From contig NC_005956.1 in NCBI RefSeq assembly GCF_000046705.1, forward strand, positions 1,647,001 through 1,711,000: DNA of 64,000 nt. Reading direction: 5' to 3'. The DNA is from Bartonella henselae str. Houston-1 (GTDB lineage Bacteria; Pseudomonadota; Alphaproteobacteria; Rhizobiales; Rhizobiaceae). Shown here one piece after another: positions 36,683 through 46,206 of the stretch; the first letter of the stretch is position 1; every line of letters starts with the position of its first letter. Position numbers and translations under genes: made by a program. The notes beneath the pieces are model-generated. The model had not been told where the DNA came from, made no database searches, and was given only the letters and a program-made list of their open reading frames with translations.

Positions 36683-37255
36683 ATGGCACATATTTTATCT
36701 TTTCGATATATTCTGCATAAGCATCTTCAGAATGAATCAAGCAGAAAAGAGCAGATTTTGTGGGCTTTTTCTCTTTCTTTTTTCTTCTTAAGCATAATAG
36801 GTTTAGCACTTGGTTTTGAACATATTGGGGGATATATTCCTTGCGATTTATGCTTCATTGAACGTTTTCCCTATTACGGTTCTCTACCATTTTTGCTTTT
36901 AGCAGGTGTTGGAGCATGGTTTTTTCGCACATCTTTTTGGGTGCAACTGTCATTTTGGTGTGTTTTTGTCTTAATGACCATCAGCCTTGTTTTAGCAGTA
37001 TATCATGCGGGTGTTGAATATGGCTTTTGGCCAGCGCCTCTCAGTTGTGGTGTAAACATGATAAGAAGAACACCAGATGTCAACCAGCTTTTCAATCAAT
37101 TAAACAACATCCATCCTCCCTCTTGTTCTGAAGCATCCATACGCTTTCTTTTTCTCTCATTTGCTGGTTGGAATGTCGTTGCCAGCCTCTTTTCTATGCT
37201 TACGAGCTTATATATTGCTTCAAAAGGGCTCTTAGCAAGTTATAAAAAACTTTAA
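36683..37255 (+). CDS. dsbB: DsbB-family disulfide bond formation protein
   Basis: A 190-residue four-span inner-membrane protein that reoxidises DsbA-type thiol oxidases and passes electrons to quinone. The first periplasmic loop holds the redox CXXC pair in GGYIPCDLCFIERFPY; the second loop has Cys residues in PLSCGVN and HPPSCSEA. The final hydrophobic part is FLFLSFAGWNVVASLFSMLT. GGAACA lies upstream of the ATG. The last ~150 bp are repeated 360 bp downstream as a fragment. Confidence 0.9.
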   Translation: MAHILSFRYILHKHLQNESSRKEQILWAFSLSFFFLSIIGLALGFEHIGGYIPCDLCFIERFPYYGSLPFLLLAGVGAWFFRTSFWVQLSFWCVFVLMTISLVLAVYHAGVEYGFWPAPLSCGVNMIRRTPDVNQLFNQLNNIHPPSCSEASIRFLFLSFAGWNVVASLFSMLTSLYIASKGLLASYKKL

Positions 37256-37462
37256 CCGCATCACGAAAACCAAACTCTGTACCCCTTGCTCTCCAGTCCC
37301 CGCTTTCCAGCCAAAGCACGCACGCACCTTGCAAAGCACACACATAAGCCCTCTCAAAGCACCAGTACCCTGCCCCCAATACCATCATCGCTCCTAACAC
37401 CGGCACCCTTTCCCAAGCATACCCACCCCCAATACTCGTATTTACCCCTCCCAATTTTCTTT

Positions 37463-37615
37463 TCTCCAGACAATTGAACAACATCCGTCCTCCCTCTTGT
37501 TTTGAAGCATCCATACGCTTTCTTTTTCTCTCATTTGCTGGTTGGAATGTCGTTGTCAGCCTCTTTTCTATGCTTACGAGCTTATATATTGCTTCAAAAG
37601 GGCTCCTTTCAGACT
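37463..37615 (+). pseudogene. dsbB 3'-end fragment
   Basis: CAATTGAACAACATCC(G)TCCTCC through GGGCTCCTTTCAGACTATAA repeats dsbB 37096-37250 with about seven substitutions. It encodes SIRFLFLSFAGWNVVVSLFS, matching the dsbB C-terminus, but has no N-terminal spans. The stretch to 38010 otherwise holds GCCATGCACCCTT tandem triplets and no gene. Confidence 0.9.
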
Positions 37616-38014
37616 ATAAAAACGATAACTGCAAAACAAGAGCAAACCCGCATGTTCCCATACTCTCCAACATACCGCCCCTCTTCCCATACCCAGCACC
37701 AGTACAAACCTCTCACAGCACTCCCCAACATACCTGGAAGCCTTGCCATGCACCCTTGCCATGCACCCTTGCCATGCACACCGCCAACACGCCACACCCC
37801 ATACCCTTCATCCTCACCGTCTTATCCACTGAAACGCTTTCTTAGTAGAATCTCCGGCATTTTTCTCATTTTTTCGCATACAGTTTTTTGGCCAGTTTAT
37901 GTTGTTTTTTAGCCAGTCTTTTACTTTCTTCACACACCAACGCTCTTCTTTTTCATCAGTGTTTTTTCAGATTTTTTAATTTTGGATTGACTTTCGTTCT
38001 TTTTCTCTTATATC

Positions 38015-38031
38015 TTTAGAATTATTCTAAA
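38015..38031. promoter_or_regulatory. Irr-type iron control element (ICE) upstream of mbfA
   Basis: TTTAGAATTATTCTAAA is a perfect 7-bp inverted repeat with a 3-bp centre. It matches the ICE consensus (TTTAGAA-N3-TTCTAAA) bound by Irr in Rhizobiales, and lies 18 bp before the mbfA ATG, overlapping the likely promoter or leader. Irr would repress mbfA at low iron or heme. Binding is inferred from the motif and the gene it precedes. Confidence 0.8.
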
Positions 38032-38048
38032 GTGCAAAGGAACAAAAA

Positions 38049-38858
38049 ATGTTGAGATCGTTTTTTTCATTTGTACAACGTAAAGCTTTATCCTTTCGTT
38101 CAGCACAAAGAGTAATATTTCGAGCACTCAAGACAAAAAAACAGCATGCAGCTCTTTATTTGGGATATGCAAGAGCTTTAAAGCCTTATTCTCCCAAGCA
38201 AGCAGCGGTTTTTACAGCAATGGGCATACAAGAGCTTGAAAATTATAAGCAGCTTCTGTGTCTTTCTTGTAGCAATCGTGCTGGAACTATGGATTCAGCG
38301 TGTGGTCGATCTTCTTTTGTAGCAAGAAAGCAACCCCATACATACTCTCGAACCAAAACGACAACGCAAACCACCAAAAAGCCATCGAAAGCGCAAAAAC
38401 AAACACTTTTAACGTGGATTCAGCCTGGCCTTGCAGGCTTAATGGATGGTTCTGTCTCCACGCTTGCCCCGATTTTTGCGGCAGCTTTTGCAACGGGTGA
38501 CACGCATCAAACCTTTTTGATAGGGCTCTCGGCTTCGATTGGAGCAGGTCTTTCGATGGGTTTTACAGAGGCAGCCCACGATGACGGCAAATTATCAGGC
38601 CGAGGTTCTCCATTTAAAAGAGGCCTTGCCAGCGGCATTATGACAACGATAGGAGGATTAGGTCACGCACTTCCTTATTTGATCAGCTCTTTTTATATTG
38701 CCACAATTATTGCCTTTATTATTGTTTTCTTCGAACTATGGGCCATCGTGTGGATTCAAAATAAATTTATGGCGACTCCATTTTGGCGAGCATCTTTACA
38801 GGTGCTGATTGGTGGTGCTCTGGTTTTTGCCACGGGTATTTTTATTGGTAGTATCTGA
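38049..38858 (+). CDS. mbfA: MbfA-like iron exporter with eroded ferritin domain
   Basis: A 269-residue protein. The C-terminal half is a clear VIT1/CCC1-type iron/manganese transporter: TWIQPGLAGLMDGSVSTLAP, IGAGLSMGFTEAAHDDGKLS, GRGSPFKRGLASGIMTTIGG, several spans to the end. In the MbfA family an N-terminal ferritin-like domain of about 150 residues senses or oxidises iron. Here only about 70 recognisable residues remain (ALYLGYARALKPYSPKQAAV, QELENYKQLL), the expected Glu/His ligands are largely replaced, and a Cys/Ser/Thr-rich linker follows. Family length is about 320-330. AAGGAAC is the ribosome-binding site. The ICE just upstream implies Irr control. Confidence 0.85.
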   Translation: MLRSFFSFVQRKALSFRSAQRVIFRALKTKKQHAALYLGYARALKPYSPKQAAVFTAMGIQELENYKQLLCLSCSNRAGTMDSACGRSSFVARKQPHTYSRTKTTTQTTKKPSKAQKQTLLTWIQPGLAGLMDGSVSTLAPIFAAAFATGDTHQTFLIGLSASIGAGLSMGFTEAAHDDGKLSGRGSPFKRGLASGIMTTIGGLGHALPYLISSFYIATIIAFIIVFFELWAIVWIQNKFMATPFWRASLQVLIGGALVFATGIFIGSI

Positions 38859-38904
38859 TATGAATACTAAAACACCTCTCACCCATAAGTTTCCATCATT
38901 GAGT

Positions 38905-39062
38905 TTTCCCAAAAAAAGCCATCAAAAGCACAAAAACAAACACTTTTAACGTGGATTCAGCGGGTATTTGCAAACTGAATGGATAGCTCTATCTCCACGC
39001 TTGCCACAATTGTACAGCAACTCTTGCAACGGATGATACGCATCAAACTTTTTTGAATGGAG
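38905..39062 (+). pseudogene. mbfA internal fragment
   Basis: AAGCCATCAAAAGCACAAAA, CACTTTTAACGTGGATTCAG, TCTCCACGCTTGCC and ACGCATCAAACTTTTTTGA match mbfA 38380-38520 with deletions and frameshifts. It sits 50 bp downstream of the intact gene on the same strand. Confidence 0.85.
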
Positions 39063-39289
39063 AACCCTCTCCCTTTTTAGCATGCATCTTAACAGATTAT
39101 CATTGGGAGGATTTTTTATTTTTACTCCAACGCTTTTTATCGACAAAATAACCAGCACTGAAACAAACAAGCATTGGGGACAATCTCCATGCGTAGTGCT
39201 TTATCAACTTGTTTTATGCGCGACTTTTGTTAGACTAGCAACTGTTTTGTTCTTTGAGATCTATTTTATAGTTTAGAAATGCTTTGATC

Positions 39290-39844
39290 ATGCCTCACAC
39301 TCAAACTGACGCACACCAAAACAATCAAGAGAATTTTTCTTCATCTCTTATTTCTTCTCGCCCTTCACAGCCAATGACATTATCAATCCAGCGTCTTGAC
39401 CATGGACAAGGTTTAGAACTTCCTCACTATGCCACAGCTGGTTCTGCTGGACTTGATCTAAGAGCAGCACTTAGTGAAGAAGAAACGGTTATCCTTGCCC
39501 CCGGACAGCGCGCACTCATTCCAACGGGTCTAATCTTTCACTTGTCTCCTGGGTTTGAAGCGCAAATACGTCCACGCTCTGGCTTAGCCTTAAAACACGG
39601 CATCACCTGTCTAAACACACCTGGAACCATTGATAGCGATTACCGCGGTGAAGTCAAAGTTCTGCTTATCAATTGTGGCCAGGAAGACTTTGCCATAAAA
39701 CGTGGCATGCGCATTGCACAAACGGTTATCGCACCAGTTCTTCAAGTCAATGTGTGCGCCCTTGAACCACAGCAAAACGAGAGCACAAAAAACACTGTGG
39801 GAAACCGAGGAGCAGGAGGCTTTGGCTCAACAGGACACGATTAA
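39290..39844 (+). CDS. dut: dUTP diphosphatase
   Basis: A 184-residue homotrimeric dUTPase that converts dUTP to dUMP and keeps uracil out of DNA. All five family motifs are present: [40 protein letters not shown] and the terminal [12 protein letters not shown]. The N-terminus has about 30 extra polar residues (Gln/Asn/Ser-rich) before the conserved fold. The ATG at 39290 is the likely start; a TTG two codons earlier is possible. Two partial copies follow on the same strand. Confidence 0.96.
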   Translation: MPHTQTDAHQNNQENFSSSLISSRPSQPMTLSIQRLDHGQGLELPHYATAGSAGLDLRAALSEEETVILAPGQRALIPTGLIFHLSPGFEAQIRPRSGLALKHGITCLNTPGTIDSDYRGEVKVLLINCGQEDFAIKRGMRIAQTVIAPVLQVNVCALEPQQNESTKNTVGNRGAGGFGSTGHD

Positions 39845-39856
39845 GCACCCCATTGC

Positions 39857-40224
39857 GCAAGAAGAAACGGTTATCCTTGCCCCTGGGCAACGCGCACTCA
39901 TTCTAACGGGTCTAATCTTTCACTTGTCTCCTTGAGTTTGAAGCGCAAATACGTCCACGCTCTCACTTAGCGCACGGCATCACCTGTCTAAACACACCTG
40001 GAACCATTGAGTGCGATTAGCCGGTAGTGAAGTCAAAGTTCTGCTTATCAATTGTGGCCAGGAAGACTTTGCCATAAAACGTGGCATGCGCATTGCACAA
40101 ACGGTTATCGCACCAGTTCTTCAAGTCAATGTGTGCGCCCTTGAACCACAGCAAAACGAGAGCACAAAAAACACTGTGGGAAACCGAGGAGCAGGAGGCT
40201 TTGGCTCAACAGGACACGATTAAG
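39857..40224 (+). pseudogene. dut 3' fragment, copy 2
   Basis: Begins at GCGCAAGAAGAAACGGTTAT, equivalent to dut position about 39478. It contains CACTTGTCTCCTTGAG (TGA stop where the gene has TGGG) and a deletion in the 'RSGLALKHG' region, then an intact motif 4-5 end. It cannot encode dUTPase. Confidence 0.93.
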
Positions 40225-40235
40225 CACCCCATTGC

Positions 40236-40611
40236 GCAAGAAGAAACGGTTATCCTTGCCCCTGGGCAACGCGCACTCATTCTAACGGGTCTAATCTTTC
40301 ACTTGTCTCCTTGAGTTTGAAGCGCAAATACGTCCACGCTCTCACTTAGCGCACGGCATCACCTGTCTAAACACACCTGGAACCATTGAGTGCGATTAGC
40401 CGGTAGTGAAGTCAAAGTTCTGCTTATCAATTGTGGCCAGGAAGACTTTGCCATAAAACGTGGCATGCGCATTGCACAAACGGTTATCGCACCAGTTCTT
40501 CAAGTCAATGTGTGCGCCCTTGAACCACAGCAAAACGAGAGCATAAAAGCTATACGGGAAATCGAAGTGCCACTATCGAGGCGCCAAAAACTAAATGCTA
40601 TGGGAATTTAG
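40236..40611 (+). pseudogene. dut 3' fragment, copy 3
   Basis: Almost identical to copy 2 (379-bp period) with the same stop and deletion, so it was amplified after those defects arose. Its end diverges after CAAAACGAGAGCATAAAAG and lacks motif 5. Confidence 0.93.
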
Positions 40612-40669
40612 CACAACAGAACACACGTAAGCAGCCAATAAATGGCAAAGCACACCCTTAACAGTCTAT

Positions 40670-41251
40670 TTATTCTCCAGGAGAAACAATTTCCATCGTA
40701 GCAGTATTGGCGTTTACCACCTCACCGCTTTTCGCTACCACGCCAGCATCGCCTGTAACATTTATCTCCGTAGCTTCTACCGCACCTGCCGTTTTATTAT
40801 TTTTTACACCTCGTGCAGAAATATTGGTAGATTTTTGCAATCCTATAAGACCGACTTTGGTATATCCAGCAGTACGTATTTGATTAAGCAAATCCACCAC
40901 AGTCCCATAATCGATTTCGCTATCGGCTTTGATCAAAACCTTTGTTTCTAGATTCTGATTTGTTTCCTTCAACAAGGCTTCTACAAAGGTTGTTTTGCTG
41001 ACAAGATGATCACCAACATAAAGAGAATGATCTTTTTGCAAGGTCACATAAAGAGGTTCGTCAGGCTGAATCACAGAAGGTGCCTGAGTAATGGAAGGTA
41101 ATTGAACAGGAATAACAGAGGTGGCCAAAGGTGCAGCAACCATAAAAACAATAAGCAACACTAAAACGACATCAATGAAAGGGGTAACATTGATCTCGTT
41201 GTGCAACCCACTCTCATCGAGATCCCAATCTTCATTAAAGTTTGCTTTCAT
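40670..41251 (-). CDS. exbD: ExbD biopolymer transport protein
   Basis: A 193-residue partner of ExbB that couples proton flow to TonB. One N-terminal membrane span with the conserved Asp lies in VTPFIDVVLVLLIVFMVAAP. The periplasmic domain follows (VTLQKDHSLYVGDHLVSKTT, DYGTVVDLLNQIRTAGYTKV). About 45 extra residues at the C-terminus (Asn/Thr/Val-rich, NKTAGAVEATEINV...) go beyond the usual ~140. Its start overlaps the exbB stop (ATGA), so the two are translationally coupled. Confidence 0.92.
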   Translation of the reverse strand: MKANFNEDWDLDESGLHNEINVTPFIDVVLVLLIVFMVAAPLATSVIPVQLPSITQAPSVIQPDEPLYVTLQKDHSLYVGDHLVSKTTFVEALLKETNQNLETKVLIKADSEIDYGTVVDLLNQIRTAGYTKVGLIGLQKSTNISARGVKNNKTAGAVEATEINVTGDAGVVAKSGEVVNANTATMEIVSPGE

Positions 41252-42090
41252 TGTTTATGACTTTTCTGTTGTCTATATCGATCGAGTTCACGGCTCAAGA
41301 GTCTCTCAAGTGCAGCAGCGATATCACCCAAATCATTGCGATAACCGCTCAAAGCACGCATCAGGCTATTATACATAACAACAGCGGGAATAGCCACAAA
41401 AAGGCCGATAGCCGTTGCAAGCAAGGCTTCGGCAATTCCAGGAGCGACGACATCAAGCCGTGTTGTTTGCGATTGAGCAATTCCGATGAAAGAATTCATG
41501 ATCCCCCAAACGGTTGCAAAAAGACCAACGAAGGGAGCAATAGCACCAATAGTTGCAAGAACAGCGCTCCCACATGCAACACGGCGTGTAGCAGCCAGTA
41601 AGCAACGCGACAAAAGTGAATGCACACGCTCCTTCAAGCCCTCATTAACACCACGAGCAGTCTCTCCATATCGCGCAATCTCTGCATAGGGGATAGCATC
41701 TTCACAGACAACCGTTTGTTCCCCTTGTCTTTCACTGGAATCCTCCGTTGCAATAAAGTTGACCTTTTGCGTGGAAAGATACACCTCTTTAAGCATTTCT
41801 TTAAAAAAAAACACACCAGGTCCTTTGCTGTCTTTCAAGCTAGCAGCCAAACGTGTCAGAGTTTGAGCGCTAAGAACCAAGCGCAGTTCATGACGTGCTT
41901 TTCGTTTTGCCAAGGTAATTTCAATGATCTTTACAAAAGCAATTGTCCAAGATGCCAGAGAAGCCAGCAACAACAACACAATAACGGCTTTCACCACAAA
42001 ATCAGCGGCCATAAACATAGAAAAAGGAGAAAGATCATGCGCTGCAAATACAGCAGGTGGAGTGTCTAAAGGTATTGTTTCAGATTCCAT
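41248..42090 (-). CDS. exbB: ExbB biopolymer transport protein
   Basis: A 280-residue MotA/TolQ/ExbB family proton channel. An N-terminal membrane span is at ADFVVKAVIVLLLLASLASW; the diagnostic later spans are at LATIGAIAPFVGLFATVWGI and APGIAEALLATAIGLFVAIP. The insertion between spans 1 and 2 is long. With ExbD it energises TonB-dependent heme or siderophore uptake. No tonB gene is visible here. An extended AT-rich dyad lies about 130 bp upstream. Confidence 0.92.
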   Translation of the reverse strand: MESETIPLDTPPAVFAAHDLSPFSMFMAADFVVKAVIVLLLLASLASWTIAFVKIIEITLAKRKARHELRLVLSAQTLTRLAASLKDSKGPGVFFFKEMLKEVYLSTQKVNFIATEDSSERQGEQTVVCEDAIPYAEIARYGETARGVNEGLKERVHSLLSRCLLAATRRVACGSAVLATIGAIAPFVGLFATVWGIMNSFIGIAQSQTTRLDVVAPGIAEALLATAIGLFVAIPAVVMYNSLMRALSGYRNDLGDIAAALERLLSRELDRYRQQKSHKQ

Positions 42091-42222
42091 TTTTGTCTCA
42101 CATTATTGTGGTTTTCATTGTGGTTTTCACTTTTTGATCTTACAGCTGTACCATCACCCGGCGTAGCATCACTTTGCCACAATACCATTTTCCTTTTCAT
42201 GTCACCCTACGCTGAGTCTAAA

Positions 42223-42257
42223 AAATAAAACTTGATAAATCAAGTATAGTTTTATTT
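42223..42257. promoter_or_regulatory. Extended palindrome upstream of exbB
   Basis: AAATAAAACT (42223-42232) and AGTTTTATTT (42248-42257) are perfect inverted copies, and within them ACTTGA/TCAAGT form a second dyad around TAAA. It is a good operator candidate for the divergent exbB and 42576 genes. A GC-richer hairpin (AGCCTCTT/AAGAGGGGCT) lies at 42265-42284. Iron or heme control is a guess from the gene's role. Confidence 0.45.
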
Positions 42258-42575
42258 CAAGAAAAGCCTCTTTCAAGAGGGGCTATTAAAGAATTTTTTT
42301 CTATACACAGTAATAATCATTTTATTTTAAAAACAGAAAATCCATTTTTTAAAGGATTAAAGCAGAAAAATACCTTTCCCATGCAACATGGATCAAACAA
42401 GCAAGATTGAGTTTATCAAAAACAGTTTAAAATCGCACAAAGGGATGGAACTAAGAAAATTGTTTAACGTTATCCAAGCAGTGAAAATTTTTACTCCAAA
42501 GCAAATGATCACTACGAACACACAAGAATGATAATGATAATGCGTAAAAATGAGTCAAGAGAGGGAAAAAGCATC

Positions 42576-42902
42576 ATGGCAAATAACAAAACAACAGAGC
42601 ATAATAAAACAGCAGCAGAAAAAGATCTTCAAACACAATTAGAAAATCTACGCACTGAAATTTCTGGTATAACCTCGACATTGACAGATCTTGGTTCGAG
42701 CAAATTGAATAGCGTCAAAAATAAGGCAGGAAAACTGTATAATTCTGCCAAGGAAAATAGTGAAGACATTCTGTCTCAAGCAAAAGACAAAATTGGTGAC
42801 CTTGAACACACTATGAACCAATGCGTTCGAGACAATCCTGGCAAAAGTGTTCTGTTTGCAGCAGGGATTGGTTTTATTCTAGCACACTTATTGCGTCGTT
42901 AA
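42576..42902 (+). CDS. DUF883/YqjD-ElaB-like membrane-anchored protein
   Basis: A 108-residue protein: an N-terminal helical, charged region (LQTQLENLRTEISGITSTLT, KNKAGKLYNSAKENSEDILS), then DNPGKSVLFAAGIGFILAHL, a glycine-containing C-terminal membrane anchor ending LLRR. This is the YqjD/ElaB/DUF883 layout, whose members tether ribosomes to the inner membrane in stationary phase in E. coli. The ATG at 42576 is favoured; an upstream ATG at 42540 adds 12 residues. Followed after 3 bp by the next membrane protein gene, as in yqjD-yqjE. Confidence 0.8.
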   Translation: MANNKTTEHNKTAAEKDLQTQLENLRTEISGITSTLTDLGSSKLNSVKNKAGKLYNSAKENSEDILSQAKDKIGDLEHTMNQCVRDNPGKSVLFAAGIGFILAHLLRR

Positions 42903-42905
42903 GGC

Positions 42906-43343
42906 ATGCTTATGTTTATCGCGCCTCTTTTAAACCATCTTGTCGGTGGGGAGCTGAAAAGCACTGTCAAGCAAGTCCGTCTCCAAGCAATTTGCTTTGG
43001 AATTATTGGCATTTCCTTGTTTATGTCTTTGATCTTTTTATCTGTCATTGGTTTTATTGCATTATCTTCAGTAATAAAACCTCTTACAGCAGCCAGTGTG
43101 CTATTTTTCATTTGGCTTTTTCTTGCAACCTTAGGTATTTTAATCAGCCGCTTTCTCAAAGCCTATCAGCACTATGATCAACAAAAGAAATCAGAAGAAC
43201 AACGCCATAAACTTATGACAGAAGCAACTCTAGAAAGTGTTGCATTGCTTAGCAAACATCTACCTTTTGCAAAATTAGGTATTCCGATCCTTGGACTTGC
43301 AACTTATTTTTTGTGGAAAAAAGAGAAAAAAGACCGTTTTTAA
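42906..43343 (+). CDS. YqjE-like (holin-superfamily) membrane protein
   Basis: A 145-residue protein with two adjacent membrane spans (AICFGIIGISLFMSLIFLSV and ASVLFFIWLFLATLGILISR) and a third near the C-terminus (LGIPILGLATYFLW). It resembles YqjE/phage holin-superfamily proteins that accompany DUF883 genes. Three bases separate it from that gene, so they form an operon. Function in the pair is not established. Confidence 0.7.
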   Translation: MLMFIAPLLNHLVGGELKSTVKQVRLQAICFGIIGISLFMSLIFLSVIGFIALSSVIKPLTAASVLFFIWLFLATLGILISRFLKAYQHYDQQKKSEEQRHKLMTEATLESVALLSKHLPFAKLGIPILGLATYFLWKKEKKDRF

Positions 43344-43509
43344 GATCAAAGTCTGTATTGTACAATTCATCTCTTCCGAGGTACTTTCTCCATGCGAGAG
43401 AAAGCGCCTCTTTTGCTTCTCATCCAGCAATGTTTTAGAAACCTTCATCCTTGCGAGTGAAGAGAAACAATAAGAACCGATAAGCTTTTACATCCCACGC
43501 ATCTACCAT

Positions 43510-43623
43510 CCCCTGTATCATAACATGCCTTTTCTCTAACAGGTTATATGCTCCCTTTAGACACCCCTCTGTTTCCTTTGCATCTTTACGCATTTCTTTC
43601 AGATGTTCACCGATACCCTTCAT
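43510..43623 (-). repeat. Duplicated coiled-coil segment (copy of 50988-51085)
   Basis: About 95 bp (TGCCTTTTCTCTAACAGGTT ... CATTTCTTTCAGATGTTCAC) nearly identical to the cpoB-region segment at 50988-51085. Both encode GEHLKEM.KDAKETEGCLKG, AYNLLEKRH on the minus strand. Here it is detached from any gene, 7.5 kb away from the other copy. Confidence 0.85.
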
Positions 43624-43799
43624 GTTATGGGTGATAAAATAAAGAGGATGTTCTACAAAAGGCTCTCCTACGGAAACTCCAGCGAATGAGCATTGTTTCC
43701 AGATGTATCTAACTATTCTGCCTCATTTGACTATTCTAAAAAGATGATGAAATTCTCAGCCGCAAAGTTTTATAAGAGAAAAGCAATGATGATCTCTTG

Positions 43800-44530
43800 T
43801 TTAAAAAAAAAGCCTTCACGATCCTTCAAGGGAAGCATGCGCTTTTGAAAAAGCATATCATGATACGCGATAACATCCACCATCTCGTATCACAACAGCA
43901 TCCAGCACTTCCCTCTCATCGCCTCCAGCCCTCATGCGGATAACCAGCTTATTTGTAGAAAACTAGATCACCAACAGAGCTTTTTTTACCAAACATAAAA
44001 CAGCATTGATCAGTGGTTTTGCTTGCCACTCTTCTCCTCAACCAGCAAATTTGCACAATCCTCTTCTCCCTCAAAAACACGCCATTTTCAAGAAAACTTT
44101 TCCTCAACATACTGCGTAAAACTTTGCATTTATACATTCAATCATAATACGGACTACGGGCTCGGTTCCAGAAGCACGAATCACCAGTCTTGCTTTTTTT
44201 CCTAAACGCTGTGTTGCTTGCTCTATTGCTGTTTTGACCGGATTTTTTTTCAGCACATTTTTGTTTTTAATCATTACGTTTTTGAAAATTTGTGGCACAG
44301 GTTCAAAGCGCTGACACAAGTGACTCATAGGAATTTGGATTTCTTGCATACAAGCTAAAATCTGCAAAGCAGCTACTAAACCATCACCCGTTGTACCAAA
44401 ATCACTCAGCACAATATGCCCAGAAGCTTCACCCCCAACATTATATCCCTTCTTGCGCATCGCATCGACCACATAGCGATCCCCTACCTTTGTCCGAACA
44501 AGATCTAACCCTTTGCTGTTTAAGAAGCGC
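43800..44530 (-). pseudogene. glmM 3' fragment
   Basis: 44140-44530 is virtually identical to glmM positions 44745-45127 ([20 protein letters not shown] ... [20 protein letters not shown]). 43800-43945 is a more diverged copy of the terminal 44612-44770. An unrelated insertion separates them. There is no N-terminal or active-site half. It lies directly downstream of glmM on the same strand. Confidence 0.92.
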
Positions 44531-44623
44531 TCGAGCCAAGATCGGTTTCAGAAGCACAGATTACCTGTCGAAGCTCTTTCCTAAGAATGTTACGTAATTA
44601 TTCGATCAATTCTCTCAAAATCT

Positions 44624-46003
44624 TCACGATCTTTCCAGAGAAGCACACGCTTTTGAAAGGGTATCATGATGTGTAATAATATCTACCATCTCTGTCACAA
44701 CAGCATCAAGCATTTCTCTCTCATCGCCTTCCCCCATAATACGAATTACGGGCTCGGTTCCAGAAGCACGAATCACCAGTCTTGCTTTTTTTCCTAAACG
44801 CTGTGTTGCTTGCTCTATTGCTGTTTTGACCGGATTTTTTTTCAGCACATTTTTGTTTTTAATCATTACGTTTTTGAAAATTTGTGGCACAGGTTCAAAG
44901 CGCTGACACAAGTGACTCATAGGAATTTGGATTTCTTGCATACAAGCTAAAATCTGCAAAGCAGCTACTAAACCATCACCCGTTGTACCAAAATCACTCA
45001 GCACAATATGCCCAGAAGCTTCACCCCCAACATTATATCCCTTCTTGCGCATCGCATCGACCACATAGCGATCCCCTACCTTTGTCCGAACAAGATCTAA
45101 CCCTTTGCTGTTTAAGAAGCGCTCGAGTCCAAGATTTGACATAATAGTTGTAACAACACCCTTAGACTGCAAACGTCCGTTTTTATGCCAATGTTCAGCA
45201 ATAACAGCGATCAACTGATCCCCATCAACGGTTTGAGCTTTTTCATCCACAAGAAGAACACGATCTCCATCCCCATCGAGAGCAATACCCACATCAGCGC
45301 GCACTTCATGAACTTTTTGTTTTAAAGAGGCCAAATCGGTTGAACCGCATTTGTGATTAATATTGGTACCATTTGGTGTATCATTAATCGCAAAGACCTC
45401 AGCTCCCAATTCCCATAAAGCACGCGGAGCCGCCTTATAAGCAGCACCATTAGCGCAATCGACAACGATACGCAAATTATCCAAACGAACATCGCGCGGC
45501 AAAGTTCTTTTGGCATATTCGATATAGCGGTAAATATCACCCTCGACCCGTTTTGCATAGCCAATTTCGGCACAACTGGCTAAAGATTTTGAAAGATCTG
45601 TATCGATCAATTGTTCAATTTTTTCTTCTATCTCATCTGAAAGCTTAAAGCCATCAGGACCAAAAAGTTTAATACCATTATCATAGAAGGGATTATGAGA
45701 GGCCGAAATCATCACCCCCAGATCAGCACGCAATGAGCGACAAAGCATAGCAACAGCAGGTGTTGGCACCGGTCCTAATAAGAACGCCTCCATTCCAGCA
45801 GCGGTAAATCCTGAAACCAAAGCATTTTCGAGCATATAACCAGACAAACGGGTATCTTTACCAATTACCACACGACGCGACTGATTTTGTGACCGAAACA
45901 AAATTCCCACAGCCATCCCCACTTTCATAGCAAAATCTGGTGTCATGGGAAAAACATTGGCTTTGCCGCGAATTCCATCTGTACCAAAATATTTTTGTGG
46001 CAT
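44624..46003 (-). CDS. glmM: Phosphoglucosamine mutase GlmM
   Basis: A 459-residue enzyme interconverting glucosamine-6-P and glucosamine-1-P for UDP-GlcNAc synthesis. It begins [20 protein letters not shown]; the phospho-Ser loop is [20 protein letters not shown] (near residue 100), the Mg loop is [14 protein letters not shown], the sugar loop is [10 protein letters not shown] and the phosphate loop is [20 protein letters not shown] precedes this ATG, so the longer in-frame extension to 46078 is unlikely. The C-terminus is slightly longer than usual. Downstream of tilS-ftsH, its usual neighbours. Confidence 0.96.
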   Translation of the reverse strand: MPQKYFGTDGIRGKANVFPMTPDFAMKVGMAVGILFRSQNQSRRVVIGKDTRLSGYMLENALVSGFTAAGMEAFLLGPVPTPAVAMLCRSLRADLGVMISASHNPFYDNGIKLFGPDGFKLSDEIEEKIEQLIDTDLSKSLASCAEIGYAKRVEGDIYRYIEYAKRTLPRDVRLDNLRIVVDCANGAAYKAAPRALWELGAEVFAINDTPNGTNINHKCGSTDLASLKQKVHEVRADVGIALDGDGDRVLLVDEKAQTVDGDQLIAVIAEHWHKNGRLQSKGVVTTIMSNLGLERFLNSKGLDLVRTKVGDRYVVDAMRKKGYNVGGEASGHIVLSDFGTTGDGLVAALQILACMQEIQIPMSHLCQRFEPVPQIFKNVMIKNKNVLKKNPVKTAIEQATQRLGKKARLVIRASGTEPVIRIMGEGDEREMLDAVVTEMVDIITHHDTLSKACASLERS

Positions 46004-46206
46004 TCCTCTTTCCTTTATATGCATTTCTTTTCTTGCAGTCTTAACCAAACAGCGCTCTAGTAGTGCAAAATCTCCCAAGAGATCATTAGAGTCTTACCAT
46101 TTTTTCAGACAATCAAGATACCCGCCTCACGTCTTCCTCCTGCACAAATCTCTGATTTTCTAAAGCCCCTGGACCATTGAACATAGTTTTATGCCCTCCA
46201 CATTCA

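Noticed and set aside
37474..37912. Frames covering the dsbB fragment as a new gene
   Set aside because: The only protein-like part is the copied dsbB end; the remainder is Pro/His/Thr-rich repeat sequence.
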